From NCBI GenBank assembly GCA_029990175.1, contig JARKIP010000038.1, forward strand, positions 28,217,501 to 28,281,500: 64,000 nt of DNA. Direction: 5' to 3'. Each line of letters starts with the position of its first letter. Positions within the stretch are counted from its first letter, which is position 1. The position numbers and the translations under genes are program-made. The notes under the pieces are model-generated. The model ran no database searches and had not been told where the DNA came from. It saw only the letters and a list, made by a program, of their open reading frames with translations. Shown here one piece after another: positions 12,368 through 23,395 of the stretch. Source of the DNA: Petunia secreta (Eukaryota; Streptophyta; Magnoliopsida; Solanales; Solanaceae).

Positions 12368-15304
12368 TGACACGACCCGGAATCCGGTTAGGCTGTGCGG
12401 GCACCCGACATCCTCCCCTAGACTCGTCGGGCGAACCCATACAAATTAAATTAGGAAAATAAATATAACAGTTCATAAATAAGGACAGGATTTTTTTAAA
12501 AAAAATACAGACATACTGACACCTCTAAGCTGTACGAAAGAAATTACAGCTGACTACCCAACATACTAAGTTTAGGGCTATCCAGACTAGACATCTAAGA
12601 GTACAAGAGAAGACAGATACCTCCTGAAGGGAGCAAAATGCAACTGAAATAATAAACAATAAACTGGTGGCCATCCGGAATAAAAGCTGCCTCACCTTGA
12701 CAGCTGAAGTCGTCTTCGCTCCTTCACCACGTGGCGAACTCAATCCTGGAGCGAACCTGCCGAAATGAGATAGATAGACAAAAGCAAACAACAAACAAGG
12801 GTGAGTCAAAAGGACTCAATAAGTGGGGGCAGACTAGCCACCTCAAAGAATAGGATAGCTAGCCAGGGAGAAAAAAAAAAAAAGATAAACAAAATTCCTC
12901 TTATTTAAATTATGAAAAGGCAGAGTCAGATAATAACTAGAAGCACGTATGGAATCACAAACTCATTAAAACCAGGAACGTAAGATAGCCAGAACATATA
13001 GGTATCCCGAACATATCAACAATCAGAAATACATCCTGTTGCGGCGTACAACCCGATCCATATATTCATCCTAATGCGGCGTGCAAACCGATCCGTATAT
13101 TTATACTGTTGCAGCATGCAACCCGATCCTGGCAACTCAGAATACGAGCTAGAAATATATAGGCAAACTGAAATATGTCCACAATATGGTATACATACCG
13201 CATATATAAAACACAGCATGATAGTCACGCAATAGTCAGCACGCGGTGCAATGAAATGGGATGAATGCAGTATGATGCAATGGTGTCATATGTGACAAAT
13301 AGATGGAGAGGAATCCTCCTGCTCCGAGGGCGGAATCCTCCTACCCTCAATATGATGCAATGGAGCGGAATCCTCCTGCTCCAAGGGCGGAATCCTCCTA
13401 CCCTCAATATGATGCAATGTGCATACGAATGCAATATGATGCAATAATAACCCATCGCCAACGCGGGACTCTCATCGACAGCTGGAAAGTATATACCAAC
13501 TCACAGCCAAAGTACAATACTCAGATTCTCAATACATTACCAATAACAGGACATAACATATAATATAGAATATAAATCCAAGGCTAAGGCGTAATGAGTA
13601 CGCCTATCGGCAGCTACACACGTAAGGAACACGTGGTAGAAAATCCACGAGGCCAGGTGCCTCCAAAGAAATGGATATAAACACTTACCTCTCCCACAGT
13701 TAGTACAACCACTCAATAACCGCTTTGTCCTTTGGACTCATTGCCAAACGATCCCACTCTATTCAATAAGCAGAAAAAATATATCAAATTAGGCTAAAGG
13801 CTTCATTCCTCACATCTTAGGGCAATCCGGTTAGGAACCTGATACCCACGCGACCGGACTGTGTGTCCAATGTTCAGCCTCTATGGGGGACTCCAAATCA
13901 CACATAACATGATCACAATATAAGTATAAGCATGTATGAGGCATAAAACATGTGGCAACAGTAGATATAGACTCAAAGGAATGAGAGGAAAAATCTGGAT
14001 ATAATTATAGACACAACCTAGAACTCAGAATTTGTCACTCTCTTTGAATTTCTATAAAAATTTCGGCAGAGTTTCCCCTGAAACTGGTTGATCCGCAAAA
14101 TAGAACCGGCACTATACTATACACGGGAATGGATACCCGGATAAACTGATAACATAAACATGTTAAACGGATAACAAGATGAGACAATTGGATGACATAA
14201 CAAATCCGCAGGTAAAATGTCTGGACAGCACCACTGTCCTGATTTTCAACCTAATTTTCAGAGTGTAGATCAAAGTTATAGACTTCATAGTCTTCATGAA
14301 AGTTTTAGATATATGTCTTAGGGTTCTGGGGATTCTTAAAGAATCTAAATATCAATTTTTTACAAATAGTTATGATCAATATACTAACAACTGCCCAAAG
14401 ATCAAAATGATTTTCCAGATTTTGAAACGTTTTGTCTTGCTGATTCGGACGTCTTTCACCTTGAATTTTTGTACCAAATTAAGTATATACAAGGTTTCCT
14501 TGATACCATACCAGATTCTCACAAGAAACACTAAATTTAGAACTACGAAAAGCTTCAAAAGCTAACAGATACATGCCTTGCCAAAAGAAAGGTTTAGCCT
14601 TACATACCTTTGATGTTTCTTGCTTCTAAACCTTGTTTCCTTTGAATCCCACACCTTCTAAAGCTTAAACAAGCTATAACACAATATTTAGGTACTTTAC
14701 TTAGCCATGAAGTAATTCTAAAACTCAAGCTATAGACGAAATTGAAGGTAGCATAACGTTACCTTAATCACGTAGAGCGTTTTGACGCAATTTGTCTTCG
14801 ATTTCGAGTTAAGATTGACGTCCATCCTTCAAAACCATATTAGTGGCTTTAATACTCAAGAACACACTGTTACTCTCTTTATTTTTCTAGAAGTGGCGAG
14901 GTATGGGGGAAATTTTCTTTGTATACTTGAAACATTTCAGTTTTAGTCCTCTTTTGCGCTTATGTCTCTTTTTCTGGCCTGATTTCTGACGCTCATATCT
15001 TTTTATCCAAATATTGTTGAAAAAATCATCAAAATTGTTGGAAACTAAACACCAAGACCTTCAATTTGGTATATGATATGTCCCCAAAAGACCTTATATA
15101 ACAAACGGAATTAATTGATGAAAAAGCTTTGTTACAAGGCAATTCCTTAGTCGGTTTTTCCGCAACTTAAATCCGATTTTCCCAAACTTTATATTCAATA
15201 TATAAACATCTTATATGGTAATATTATGACTTTAAACTCACTTAAATCATTCTTAACATGTCATTAGAATGATATACGTCACTTTGGACATACGGGGTGT
15301 AGCA
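12368..15304 (+). repeat. solo LTR B1 (gypsy-like) with TSD CAACA
   Basis: A 2937-bp sequence starting TGACACGACCCGG and ending GGGGTGTAGCA, flanked by the same 5 bp, CAACA, at 12363-12367 and 15305-15309. No internal coding region is present, so it is read as a solo LTR left by LTR-LTR recombination. The ends resemble those of Tekay/Del-type chromovirus LTRs (inference). Its first ~1.5 kb matches solo LTR B2 (56369-58571); the rest does not. Orientation is not certain because TG/CA ends are symmetric. Confidence 0.65.
13305..13410 (+). repeat. GCGGAATCCTCCTGCTCC minisatellite inside LTR B1
   Basis: Four tandem copies of GCGGAATCCTCCT plus GCTCC or ACCCTC, separated by ATATGATGCAATG. Related but longer copies sit at 57045-57245 in LTR B2. 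The ORFs seen across it on both strands reflect the repeat and are not genes. Confidence 0.7.
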
Positions 15305-16500
15305 CAACAACAACAACAACAACATATCCAGTATATCCCACAAGTGAGGTCTGGAGAGGGTGGGAAGTACACATATCTTACCCCCCACCAAGGTGGAGAT
15401 GCTATTTCCGATAGACCCTCAGTTAGGAAAATAAAGATATTTTAGAAAAATACATAGAAAATTCAGACAATAATATAATTCAAGAAAGAGCGATAACGCT
15501 AAAGCATATCCAAATAAACAGACAAGAACAAAAGATATTAAGGTGAAGACTAAGAAGTAAATCGTCTATATACACATAATACTGAATCTGGGAAGAGCCC
15601 AGACACTCGACTACTACTTACCCCATCTACCCTAATCTTCGACCTCCATGTACTCCTATCTAAGGTCATGTGCTCAGTGATCTGGATCTGGGTCATGCCT
15701 TGTCGAATCACCTCAGCTCAGTTCTTCTTCATTCTATCTCTACCTCTCCGTAGACCTAGAATTTCAAGCCTCTCACACCTCCTAACCAGAGCATCTACAC
15801 TCCTCCTCCTCACGTGACCGGACAATCGCAACTAAGCTTCTCGCATCTTCTCAGCCACTAGGGCCACGCCCACGTTATCGCAAATGACTTCATTCTTAAT
15901 CTTATCCATCCTGGTGTGACCACACATTCACCTAAGCATTCTCATTTCTGCCACTGTCATCTTATGAATGTGCGAGTCCTTGACTGGCCAGTACTCTGCG
16001 CCATACAACATAGTTGGTCTAACGACCACTCTATAGAATTTGCCTTTAAGCTTAAGTGACACTCTCTTATCACACAGAACACTGGATGCAAGCCTCCACT
16101 TCATCCAACCTACTCCTATACGGTGAGTGACATCATCATCAATTTTTCTATTACATTGGAGGATTGAGCCAAGATATCAGAAGCTTCCTTTCTTAGGAAT
16201 GACTTGAGATTCAAGCCTCACTTACACATCTAACTCATCAAAAGCGTCACTAAACTTGCATTCCATGTACTCTATTTTCGTCCTACTTACCTTGAAGCCT
16301 CTAGACTCTAAAGTCTGCCTCCATACATCCAGCTTCTCATTGACACCTGAGCGTATCTCATCCACCAACACTACATCATCCGCGAATAACATGCACCACT
16401 GTACTTCTCCTTTAATACTCCGAATAAAAATGGGATAAGCGCTGATCCCTGATGCATCCCTACCTCTACCAGGAAGTGCTTTGAGTCTCCTCCCACTATT
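15305..16500 (-). pseudogene. RTE-type LINE, 5'-truncated
   Basis: Read on the minus strand, this encodes the C-terminal part of a LINE reverse transcriptase: FADDVVL at about 16370-16390, then the RTE hallmark blocks KGKFYRVVVRPTMLYGAEYW (about 16000-16060) and MRMLRxMCGHTRMDKI (about 15900-15960). Stops interrupt it, for example TGA or TAG codons near 16225, 15935 and 15835. The 3' end is a (TTG)n tail, seen as CAA repeats at 15305-15324. The element is truncated at about 16500, where family C internal sequence resumes. It is dead, and was itself the target of solo LTR B1. Confidence 0.85.
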
Positions 16501-17217
16501 CAGTTGTCATTTCGTTTTATAAATAAAATAAATATGTACAAAACTGAAGTTAATTGAACTAACAATTCAGCTATCCTAAGAGTTGTATTACACAATGTTA
16601 TATGGTAAAAGCGCCAAAATTTGATCACGCTCAACTACGCGGTATAAAAGGGACTAAGTAGTTGCGACAAAGATAGGTCGATACTTAAAGGCCCGAGTTC
16701 GAATCCCACGGAGAACAGAATATTTTTAGCAATTAAACTAACTAAACTATCTATCCAATCAACTTCAAGTATATATCTTTGGTTTTGGTTTGTTTCTACT
16801 AACTACTTAACTAGCAATTAAATAAGTAATTAAAGATAGTTTTAATTCGAGAGATGTAAAATCAAGGATTAATTTCCTTAACACCTAACTTGTGCTAAAG
16901 TATTGTATATTAATTTTCTTGAGTCTTTCTATTGAACAAGTGCTCCAAGTTTACAACTACCCACTTCCATTAAGTAATTATAACTTTTACTAATTAATTA
17001 TTTCAACTAAAGATAAGGAGGACTATACTTATAGTTCACGATAAGAATTAATAGCCATAAGTCACCCATTTCACAACTAAGCAATGACTCCGGTTTAAGT
17101 TGAATATCGCTATGTGTTCAACCTTAACTCCAGAATCTATTCCTAGCAATCACAAATTTATGGTTACCTTGTGCTAGGCATACTATGTTGATGTAGAATG
17201 TGAAATCCAAGGAATCA
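16501..17217 (-). repeat. family C LTR (3' part), PBS and start of internal region
   Basis: Matches 58745-59420 on the same strand and 39884-40560 in reverse. The LTR 3' end is at 16622 (minus-strand ...GATCA), followed by a degenerate tRNA-Asp-type PBS (GGCGC kept, 16599-16616) and about 100 bp of internal leader. The leader is broken at about 16500 by the LINE. The other half of the element is the knuckle ORF at 11992-12362. Confidence 0.6.
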
Positions 17218-17261
17218 GTGAAAATGACGCGTCACTTTGACTAAATGGCCATCAGATAATG
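17218..17261. repeat. short module shared with 30.7 kb and 59.4 kb
   Basis: The last part of a ~90-bp sequence (from about 17160) that also occurs at 30712-30798 and 59422-59484 (GCTAGGCATAC, GTGAAATCC and CAGTGAAAAT blocks). It is either the outer part of the family C LTR or old flanking sequence copied with it. Confidence 0.5.
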
Positions 17262-17634
17262 TGTAAAATTTTCACCCACAGGCCATTTTTATCACTGGTA
17301 TTTAGTTTGAAACCACTATTTTATTGGTCTTACATGAGATGCCACTTTTTGGAACTTAAATCTTTATGGGCTGAAGTACAAACCCTGTGGGTTGAACTTC
17401 ATGCCTAAATTATGAAGTTTCAACTTCAATCTGTAAGGGCTGAACTTTTAGGTATAGATGCGTAAACTTCAACCCTTGTGGGCTGAAGTTAACTTCAATC
17501 CTTGTGGGCTGAACTTGTGTGAAGTTCAACCCAAAAGAATTGAAGTTCTAAAAAGTGGCCTCTCATGTAAAACCAATAAAAAAAAGTGGCCTCAAATCAA
17601 AGACCACTGCCAAAAGTGGCCACACATTCGCCCA
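17262..17634 (+). mobile_element. foldback MITE M, copy 1
   Basis: About 370 bp with long inverted ends: the first ~95 bp (GGCCATTTTTATCACTGG, ATGAGATGCCACTTTTTGG) match the reverse complement of the last ~95 bp (CCAAAAGTGGCC end). The middle is made of short GAAGTTCAACC and TGGGCTGAAGTT words on both strands. A copy in the opposite orientation lies at 60363-60745. No coding capacity. Element 2 begins at its right edge. Confidence 0.65.
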
Positions 17635-17751
17635 GTGTGTTCGTAAAGCTTTTGGCAAGTCGATTTGAGTTTTTAGCGGGAAAACACGTGGCACGTTCGT
17701 GTCCCTCCAATTTGAAATGTCAAAACGTCGCCTCAACTTCCCATCGCTACA
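17634..17751 (+). repeat. left arm of a perfect 118-bp inverted repeat
   Basis: Exact reverse complement of 26315-26432 by my base-by-base reading. In the right position this sequence is the 5' flank of the antisense gene, just inside the PPT and 3' LTR of element 2. Here, inverted, it stands where the 5' LTR, PBS and start of gag should be. Confidence 0.9.
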
Positions 17752-18796
17752 GAAGAGACTACAGGGACCAACGATGGGGGCCCTACAGTTTCCATCGGAT
17801 GGGGAGCAACAACCACGAAGCTGGTAGCTCCAAAAATCAATCAAAGAAAGCCCAGCCAAACACATCCTCGGCTCCAAAAGATCGACCACTGCCTCCAAAA
17901 GTAACGGAATATAATTTTTGCATATCGACACCGAATCTGGTGAATCACTTGAAAGGGATGGGTGACAAAGTTGTAAAATTCCCAGGTCGCATAAAGTCAA
18001 ATCCAAATACTAGGGACGAGGCTCTGTGGTGTGCATTTCACCATGATTTCGGCCATACAACGGAAGAATGTAAGGCGCTGAGGTATGAAGTGGCCAGCCT
18101 GCTGGAAAAGGGTCACTTGGTCGAATTTTTGACTGAGAGAGGACGAAACAATTTCAATAGGAAGAAAGATGATGAACCACCAAAACCTCCTGCTCCCAGG
18201 AAAACGGTGAATGTCATTACCGGAGGAGATGGTGTTTGTGGGGTAACCTACACTACAAAGAAATATGCAAAAGTCTCTTTCACACGAGACAAACGAACAC
18301 GCGACGACATGACTGATGAGATCGTGTTCGGGGATTCCGATTTCGATGGAAGGATTCATCCCCATCATGATGCACTTGTAGTAACAACAAGGATCGACGA
18401 CGCCGATGTGAAAAGGGTGCTAATCGATGATGGCAGTTCGGTTAACATCATACATGCAAGAGTGGTTGAACAATTGCAGTTGAGCGATAAGATTGTGCTC
18501 GCTCAACGGTCCTGTCAGGTTTCAACAATTCAAGTGAGGTGACCGTTGGGGAGATTATAATCAAAACCTATGCAGAAGGAGTGGAGAGTGAGACATCGTT
18601 TCAGGTGATGAAGGGCGAAATGGCATATAACGTGATTTTGGGTCGACCATGGATCCACGCTATGGGAGCAGTTCCATCGACTTTACATCAAGTTGTGAAG
18701 TTCCCTACCCCATGGGGAATTCGCGAGATCAGAGGCGAGCAACAGGCTTCACGAGACTGTTACTCAGTAGCTGTCAAGGAAGGCTTCCGATTGTAG
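17752..18796 (+). pseudogene. gag C-terminus and protease of Tat-like element 2 (start missing)
   Basis: The N-terminal part of gag is absent; the frame simply runs in from the inverted arm. The gag zinc-binding block (C-A-F-H...G-H-T-T-E-E-C) is at 18031-18072. The retroviral-type aspartic protease active-site block LIDDGSSVNII lies at about 18417-18450; it keeps the catalytic Asp but has Asp where Thr or Ser is usual. A one-base frame change lies between about 18500 and 18530. After it, the protease C-terminal part (VILGRPWIHAMGA, 18628-18666) reads on to an in-frame TAG at 18794-18796. That TAG separates it from pol, which is in the same frame. Confidence 0.75.
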
Positions 18797-21700
18797 CAAT
18801 CACAGCTAGTGGAACCCGTGGTCGGAAGCTTCACTTCGGTTCCGTCGTGCGATCAAACGCAGCTACCGGAATCCGAAGTCGAAGGCGACTTCGCACAGGT
18901 TTCACCATGTAAGCTAGTGGGACCCGTGAACGAAAGCTTCACTTCCGTTCTGTCGTGCGATCAAACGCAGCTACCGGAATCCGAAGTCGAAGGCGACTTC
19001 GCACAGGTTCCACCATGTGTGAGAGAACCGCATAAACAAGAAGCTGGAGACTCTACGATAGAAGAACTTGAGGAAGTAATATTGTTCGATGATAATCCTG
19101 ATCGGAAAGTTTATGTTGGAGCTGAACTGGACATCGACGTAAAAGCAAAAATCATATCCTTCCTCAAGGACAACTCTGATTGTTTTGCTTGGTCCCATGC
19201 AGATATGGTGGGAATCGATCCAAAGGTCGCCACACACAAGTTAAATGTCGACCCGAAACATCGACCGGTGAAGCAAAAGAAACGGCCAAATGGAGGATTC
19301 CGAAGGAAGGTGATCAATGATGAGGTAGAAAGGCTGTTAGCAAATGGGTTCATTAAAGAAGTAAAATATCCAGAATGGCTTGCGAACACGATTGTAGTAC
19401 CAAAGAAAAATGGCAAATGGAGGGTATGCGTTGACTATACCGATCTCAACAAAGCTTGCCCAAAAGATTCGTTCCCACTGCCTCACATCGATAGATTGAT
19501 CGATTCGACGGCAGGTCACGAGATGTTGAGTTTTTTGGATGCCTATTCAGGTTATAATCAAATATCGATGGATCCATCAGATCAGGAGAAGACATCGTCT
19601 ATTACAGACATGGGGACTTATTGCTACACGGTCATGCCTTTTGGTCTAAAGAATGCCGGCGCTACTTATCAGCGTCTGGTCACCACTATGTTCAAAAATT
19701 TGATCGGGAAAACCATGGAAGTCTATATCGATGACATGTTGGTCAAATCTCTTGAGAAGGGAAATCATCTAAGTCATTTGGAGGAAACTTTTACAATACT
19801 AAGGCAATTCAACATGAGATTGAACCCAGAGAAATGTGCGTTCGGGGTTGGATCCGGTAAGTTCTTGGGATTCATCGTATCGCAAAGAGGAATCGAAGCA
19901 AATCCAGACAAGATCAAGGTGATCGAAAACATCCCTGAGGACCTGACAACGGAGAAAGAAGTTCAACAGCTGACCGGTCGAGTAGCCTTTCTCAGCAGGT
20001 TCATCTCGAGGTCATCTGAACGATGTCACAAGTTCTTTTCAGTACTGAGAAAGAGCAAAGGCTTCGAATGGACACCAGAATGCAAAAGGGCTCTTCGAGA
20101 ACTAAAGCAGTACCTTTCCAATCCACCGCTTCTGTCAAAACCAATTGAAGGAGAAATGTTGCTGATCTATTTGGCTGTTTCCGATGTCGCTGTAAGTGCT
20201 GTCCTCGTTCGCGAAGATGGATGTAACCAATTTCCTATCTACTATGTTAGTAAAACATTGTTGGATGCCGAAATAAGGTACCCACATCTAGAAAAACTAG
20301 CACTTGCACTAGTCACTGCTGCACGCAAATTAAGGCCTTATTTCCAATGTCATTCAATATCTGTGATAACTACGTTCCCATTGCGAAATATTTTACATCG
20401 GCCAGATCTCTCTGGTCGATTAATGAAATGGGCGGTCGAGCTGAGTGAGTATGATATCACTTACCAGCCTCGTACCGCCATAAAATCTCAAGTTTTAGCT
20501 GATTTTGTAGCGGACTTCAGCGCTAATATTTTACCGGAGGCAAAGAAGGAAGAGTTGATGATGAGAGATCCAGACCCCGGAATCTGGGTAATGTACACCG
20601 ATGGAGCTTCCAACGTCAAAGGAACTAGCCTCGGAATTCTATTGATAGCGCCTTCGGGTGAAAAGCTCAGGTACGCGATCAAATTACATGCAAAAACTAA
20701 CAACGAGGCCGAATATGAGGCCCTCGCTGCAGGTTTAAAGATCGCAAAAGATTTGAAAGTCGAACGAATAGACATCAAAAGTGATTCCCAACTGGTGGTA
20801 AATCAAATCCAAGGCGATTTCTGTGTTCGAGATCCAAGGATGCAACAACTGCTCGAAAAGGTACAAAATTTTCTAACTTCTTTTCAGGAGTGGAAAATAG
20901 CCCAGATACCAAGGGAAGAGAACATCGAAGCAGACGCTTTAGCAAACCTTGCATCGGCAGCAGCCATCGATGAAAAGCTCGATGAGACTGTGGTTCACTT
21001 GTTCGAATCTCCACTATGTCGAAGCATTAAAGAGGTAAACAATGTTAATCGTACTTGGGATTGGAGAAGCAAATATTTGTCCTACTTGCAGGCAGGTACT
21101 GTTCCCGATGACAAGAAGTCTGCCCGATCACTTAAAGCCAAAGCAGCAAGATATTGCCTCCTAGAAAATCAACTCTACAGGAGAATGTTTGGCGGCCCTT
21201 TGGCGAAATGTGTTGGGCCAGATGGAACAAATTATGTGCTGAAAGAGGTTCACGAAGGCGAATGCGGCAATCATTCCGGCAGCAAGTCATTGGTTCGAAA
21301 GATCATAAGAGCTGGGTACTATTGGCCAACGATCGCAGATGATGCCAAGGAATTCGTCCGCAAATGTGACAAGTGCCAACGATTTGGAAATCTCATACAT
21401 CAACAGGCAGAACCACTTCATTCGGTCACGTCACCGTGGCCATTCATGAAGTGGGGAATGGACTTGGTCGGGCCGCTTCCAACAGCGCCCAGTGGGGTAA
21501 AATTTATCTTAATTCTCACAGATTATTTTTCTAAATGGGTGGAAGCTATTGCCTTGGCTAAAATTCGTGAACAGGAAATTATCAAATTCATTCATCAGAA
21601 TATCATTTGTCGTTTTGGGATCCCGAAAGAGATCACATGCGACAATGGTAAGCAGTTCGTGGGGAGACGAATCACAGCCTTCTTCGAAAAGTGGGGGATC

Positions 21701-22297
21701 AAGCGAATTGCATCAACACCTTATCACCCCAGCGCAAATGGACAGGCTGAATCTTCCAACAAAACAATACTCGAGTACTTGAAGAAAAGGATGGATGATT
21801 CAAAGGGCAACTGGCCGAACGAACTCCCCGGAGCACTGTGGGCTCATCGGACAACGGTAAAACACAGTACCGGGGAGACACCGTTCTCACTTGTCTACGG
21901 AACAGAAGCGCTGATACCGGTGGAAGTGGGGGAGCCCAGCCTTCGGTTCGCCCACTCCACCGTAGAAGCTAACAAAGAGACCATGCTAGTAGATCTGAAC
22001 TTGGTCGAAGCAAAAAGGGATATGGCATTTGTTCGAATACAAGCACAAAAGCAAAGGGCAGAAAACTACATCAACAAAAAACTCAGGTATCGATCTTTTA
22101 ATGTAGGTGACTACGTGCTAAAAATCAAAAGACCAAAGAAGGATGAACCCAACGAAGGAAAGCTGGGAGCAAATTGGGAAGGACCTTTCCGCGTCAAAGC
22201 AGTGATCGGAAAAGGTTCATACCAACTCGAAACAATGGACTCCAAACCGGTAGACTTCAATTGGAATATCACACAATTGAAGAAATACTATTTTTAA
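18797..22297 (+). CDS. pol: Tat-lineage Ty3/gypsy pol (RT, RNase H, archaeal-type RNase H, integrase)
   Basis: An open frame of 1166 codons after the TAG at 18794-18796, ending TAA at 22295-22297. Domains counted from 18797: linker with a duplicated 36-residue segment (4-75); reverse transcriptase with YIDDM at 310-314; a degenerate connection RNase H (about 420-540); a second, archaeal-type RNase H (YTDGAS Asp at 602, later IKSDSQLVVN), the mark of the Tat lineage; integrase with the H-H-C-C finger (EVHEGECGNH...CDKCQ) and catalytic Asp889, Asp949 and Glu985, giving the D-x35-E spacing; and a C-terminal domain ending ITQLKKYYF. All key residues are present, so the enzyme part looks intact. 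The copy cannot be autonomous: gag is truncated and the 5' LTR and PBS are missing. There is no proper start codon, as expected for a pol made by readthrough or from a gag-pol precursor. Confidence 0.9.
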   Translation, partial: QSQLVEPVVGSFTSVPSCDQTQLPESEVEGDFAQVSPCKLVGPVNESFTSVLSCDQTQLPESEVEGDFAQVPPCVREPHKQEAGDSTIEELEEVILFDDNPDRKVYVGAELDIDVKAKIISFLKDNSDCFAWSHADMVGIDPKVATHKLNVDPKHRPVKQKKRPNGGFRRKVINDEVERLLANGFIKEVKYPEWLANTIVVPKKNGKWRVCVDYTDLNKACPKDSFPLPHIDRLIDSTAGHEMLSFLDAYSGYNQISMDPSDQEKTSSITDMGTYCYTVMPFGLKNAGATYQRLVTTMFKNLIGKTMEVYIDDMLVKSLEKGNHLSHLEETFTILRQFNMRLNPEKCAFGVGSGKFLGFIVSQRGIEANPDKIKVIENIPEDLTTEKEVQQLTGRVAFLSRFISRSSERCHKFFSVLRKSKGFEWTPECKRALRELKQYLSNPPLLSKPIEGEMLLIYLAVSDVAVSAVLVREDGCNQFPIYYVSKTLLDAEIRYPHLEKLALALVTAARKLRPYFQCHSISVITTFPLRNILHRPDLSGRLMKWAVELSEYDITYQPRTAIKSQVLADFVADFSANILPEAKKEELMMRDPDPGIWVMYTDGASNVKGTSLGILLIAPSGEKLRYAIKLHAKTNNEAEYEALAAGLKIAKDLKVERIDIKSDSQLVVNQIQGDFCVRDPRMQQLLEKVQNFLTSFQEWKIAQIPREENIEADALANLASAAAIDEKLDETVVHLFESPLCRSIKEVNNVNRTWDWRSKYLSYLQAGTVPDDKKSARSLKAKAARYCLLENQLYRRMFGGPLAKCVGPDGTNYVLKEVHEGECGNHSGSKSLVRKIIRAGYYWPTIADDAKEFVRKCDKCQRFGNLIHQQAEPLHSVTSPWPFMKWGMDLVGPLPTAPSGVKFILILTDYFSKWVEAIALAKIREQEIIKFIHQNIICRFGIPKEITCDNGKQFVGRRITAFFEKWGIKRIASTPYHPSANGQAESSNKTILEYLKKRMDDSKGNWPNELPGALWAHRTTVKHSTGETPFSLVYGTEALIPVEVGEPSLRFAHSTVEANKETMLVDLNLVEAKRDMAFVRIQAQKQRAENYINKKLRYRSFNVGDYVLKIKRPKKDEPNEGKLGANWEGPFRVKAVIGKGSYQLETMDSKPVDFNWNITQLKKYYF
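18806..19021 (+). repeat. 108-bp in-frame tandem duplication in the pol linker
   Basis: Two units (18806-18913, 18914-19021) start with CTAGTGG and share almost all of the following GATCAAACGCAGCTACCGGA and GAAGTCGAAGGCGACTTC blocks. The period is 36 codons, so the frame is kept. It lies between protease and RT. Confidence 0.85.
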
Positions 22298-23395
22298 GGT
22301 CCTGCGGTATCAACCTTCACCCTTTACTTTTACTTAGCAATTTTTATTATTCCCCCATCGGAAGAAATTGTTTGATCGATTATTTGGTACTAACACTTTT
22401 AGATGATAGGCATAGTTGGAATCGAATGATGACAAACATCACCCACGAACATTTGAGCTCAAAACGCTCCGATCGGGGTCGATAAGTCTGACGAACACTC
22501 TAACGTGGTCTTCATCAACAACGAGTTTCTTGGCTTTGGTCTCCCAATGACTCCGTTTCAGGTAACGAAGTTAAGAACCAGTGTTCGCCTACTCATTCTT
22601 CGCACCCAAACACTGGGGGGGATGGAGTTAGCATGAGGGTCATCGGCAGACACTAGAGACTGCCCTATAACCGGGAACTTTCAGTCGGAAAATGAAACGG
22701 AATCGATTGAAGACAGCACTGGGGACTCGTTCAAAATTTGATAGAAGCCCCAATGTTCACTCGAACTGGGGACTTGTTCACTGGGGACTTGTTCAAAATT
22801 TGGCACAAGTTCAAGCGTTCACTCGAACTGGGGACTCGTTCAAACTTCGGCAAAAGCTCCAATAGTCATCCGAATTGGCGGCTCGTTTGAAATCAAGCGT
22901 CATCAGTCTCATGTAAACGATCCAATAGTGATCAATGTCTGTGCCTTACGGCTGCATCTTGTAATCGATCGAATCATACGATCCCAAATGTATCGAAGAC
23001 CCATTAGCGGTCTACTTCAATAATACAACACTGGTTATACACATTCTTTACATTTGTTCGATTTCCGCGATCGTTCCAAATTTTAATCAGATTTTACATC
23101 TAAGTTGTTCACCAAGTGTTAAATTCTTCATTCCGAACTCATGAAAATGTTCGAAGAGTGCATTACGTGAAAATGAGACGTCATTCTTTACTACGCACTA
23201 AGACATTGGGCCCCAATCATTTCTTTCAACGATTATCGTAAGAATTCTTCGAACGATTAAATTATCTTCGAAAAGCAAAAAAAAAAACACAGCAATAACA
23301 AAAGTGATTTCATTCATAAGTCATATATACATGGATGATTTCATGAGTCATATATACATGGATTTCAAAATCGACTAAGTACAAAAGCAAGAAAA
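22298..23395. other. spacer between pol and the antisense gene of element 2
   Basis: Non-coding. The stretch 22700-22895 has about four diverged copies of a ~55-bp unit containing ACTGGGGACTCGTTCAAA and the words GAAGCCCCAATGTTCACTCG. Both pol (+) and the antisense gene (-) end into this spacer, so it should contain two convergent 3' ends. A clear polyadenylation signal was not found for either. Confidence 0.5.

Noticed and set aside
13225..13563. ORFs with repeated NPPAPRAESS-type peptides on both strands
   Set aside because: They are translations of the LTR B minisatellite in non-coding sequence. The same occurs at 57010-57291.
16680..16715. GAGTTCGAATCCCACGG, a B-box-like motif in the family C LTR
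   Set aside because: No A box, anticodon arm or acceptor stem can be placed, and the motif is a fixed part of the LTR in all copies.
17586..17751. Apparent N-terminus of the element 2 gag ORF
   Set aside because: This part is MITE end plus the inverted 118-bp arm, so its reading frame is accidental.
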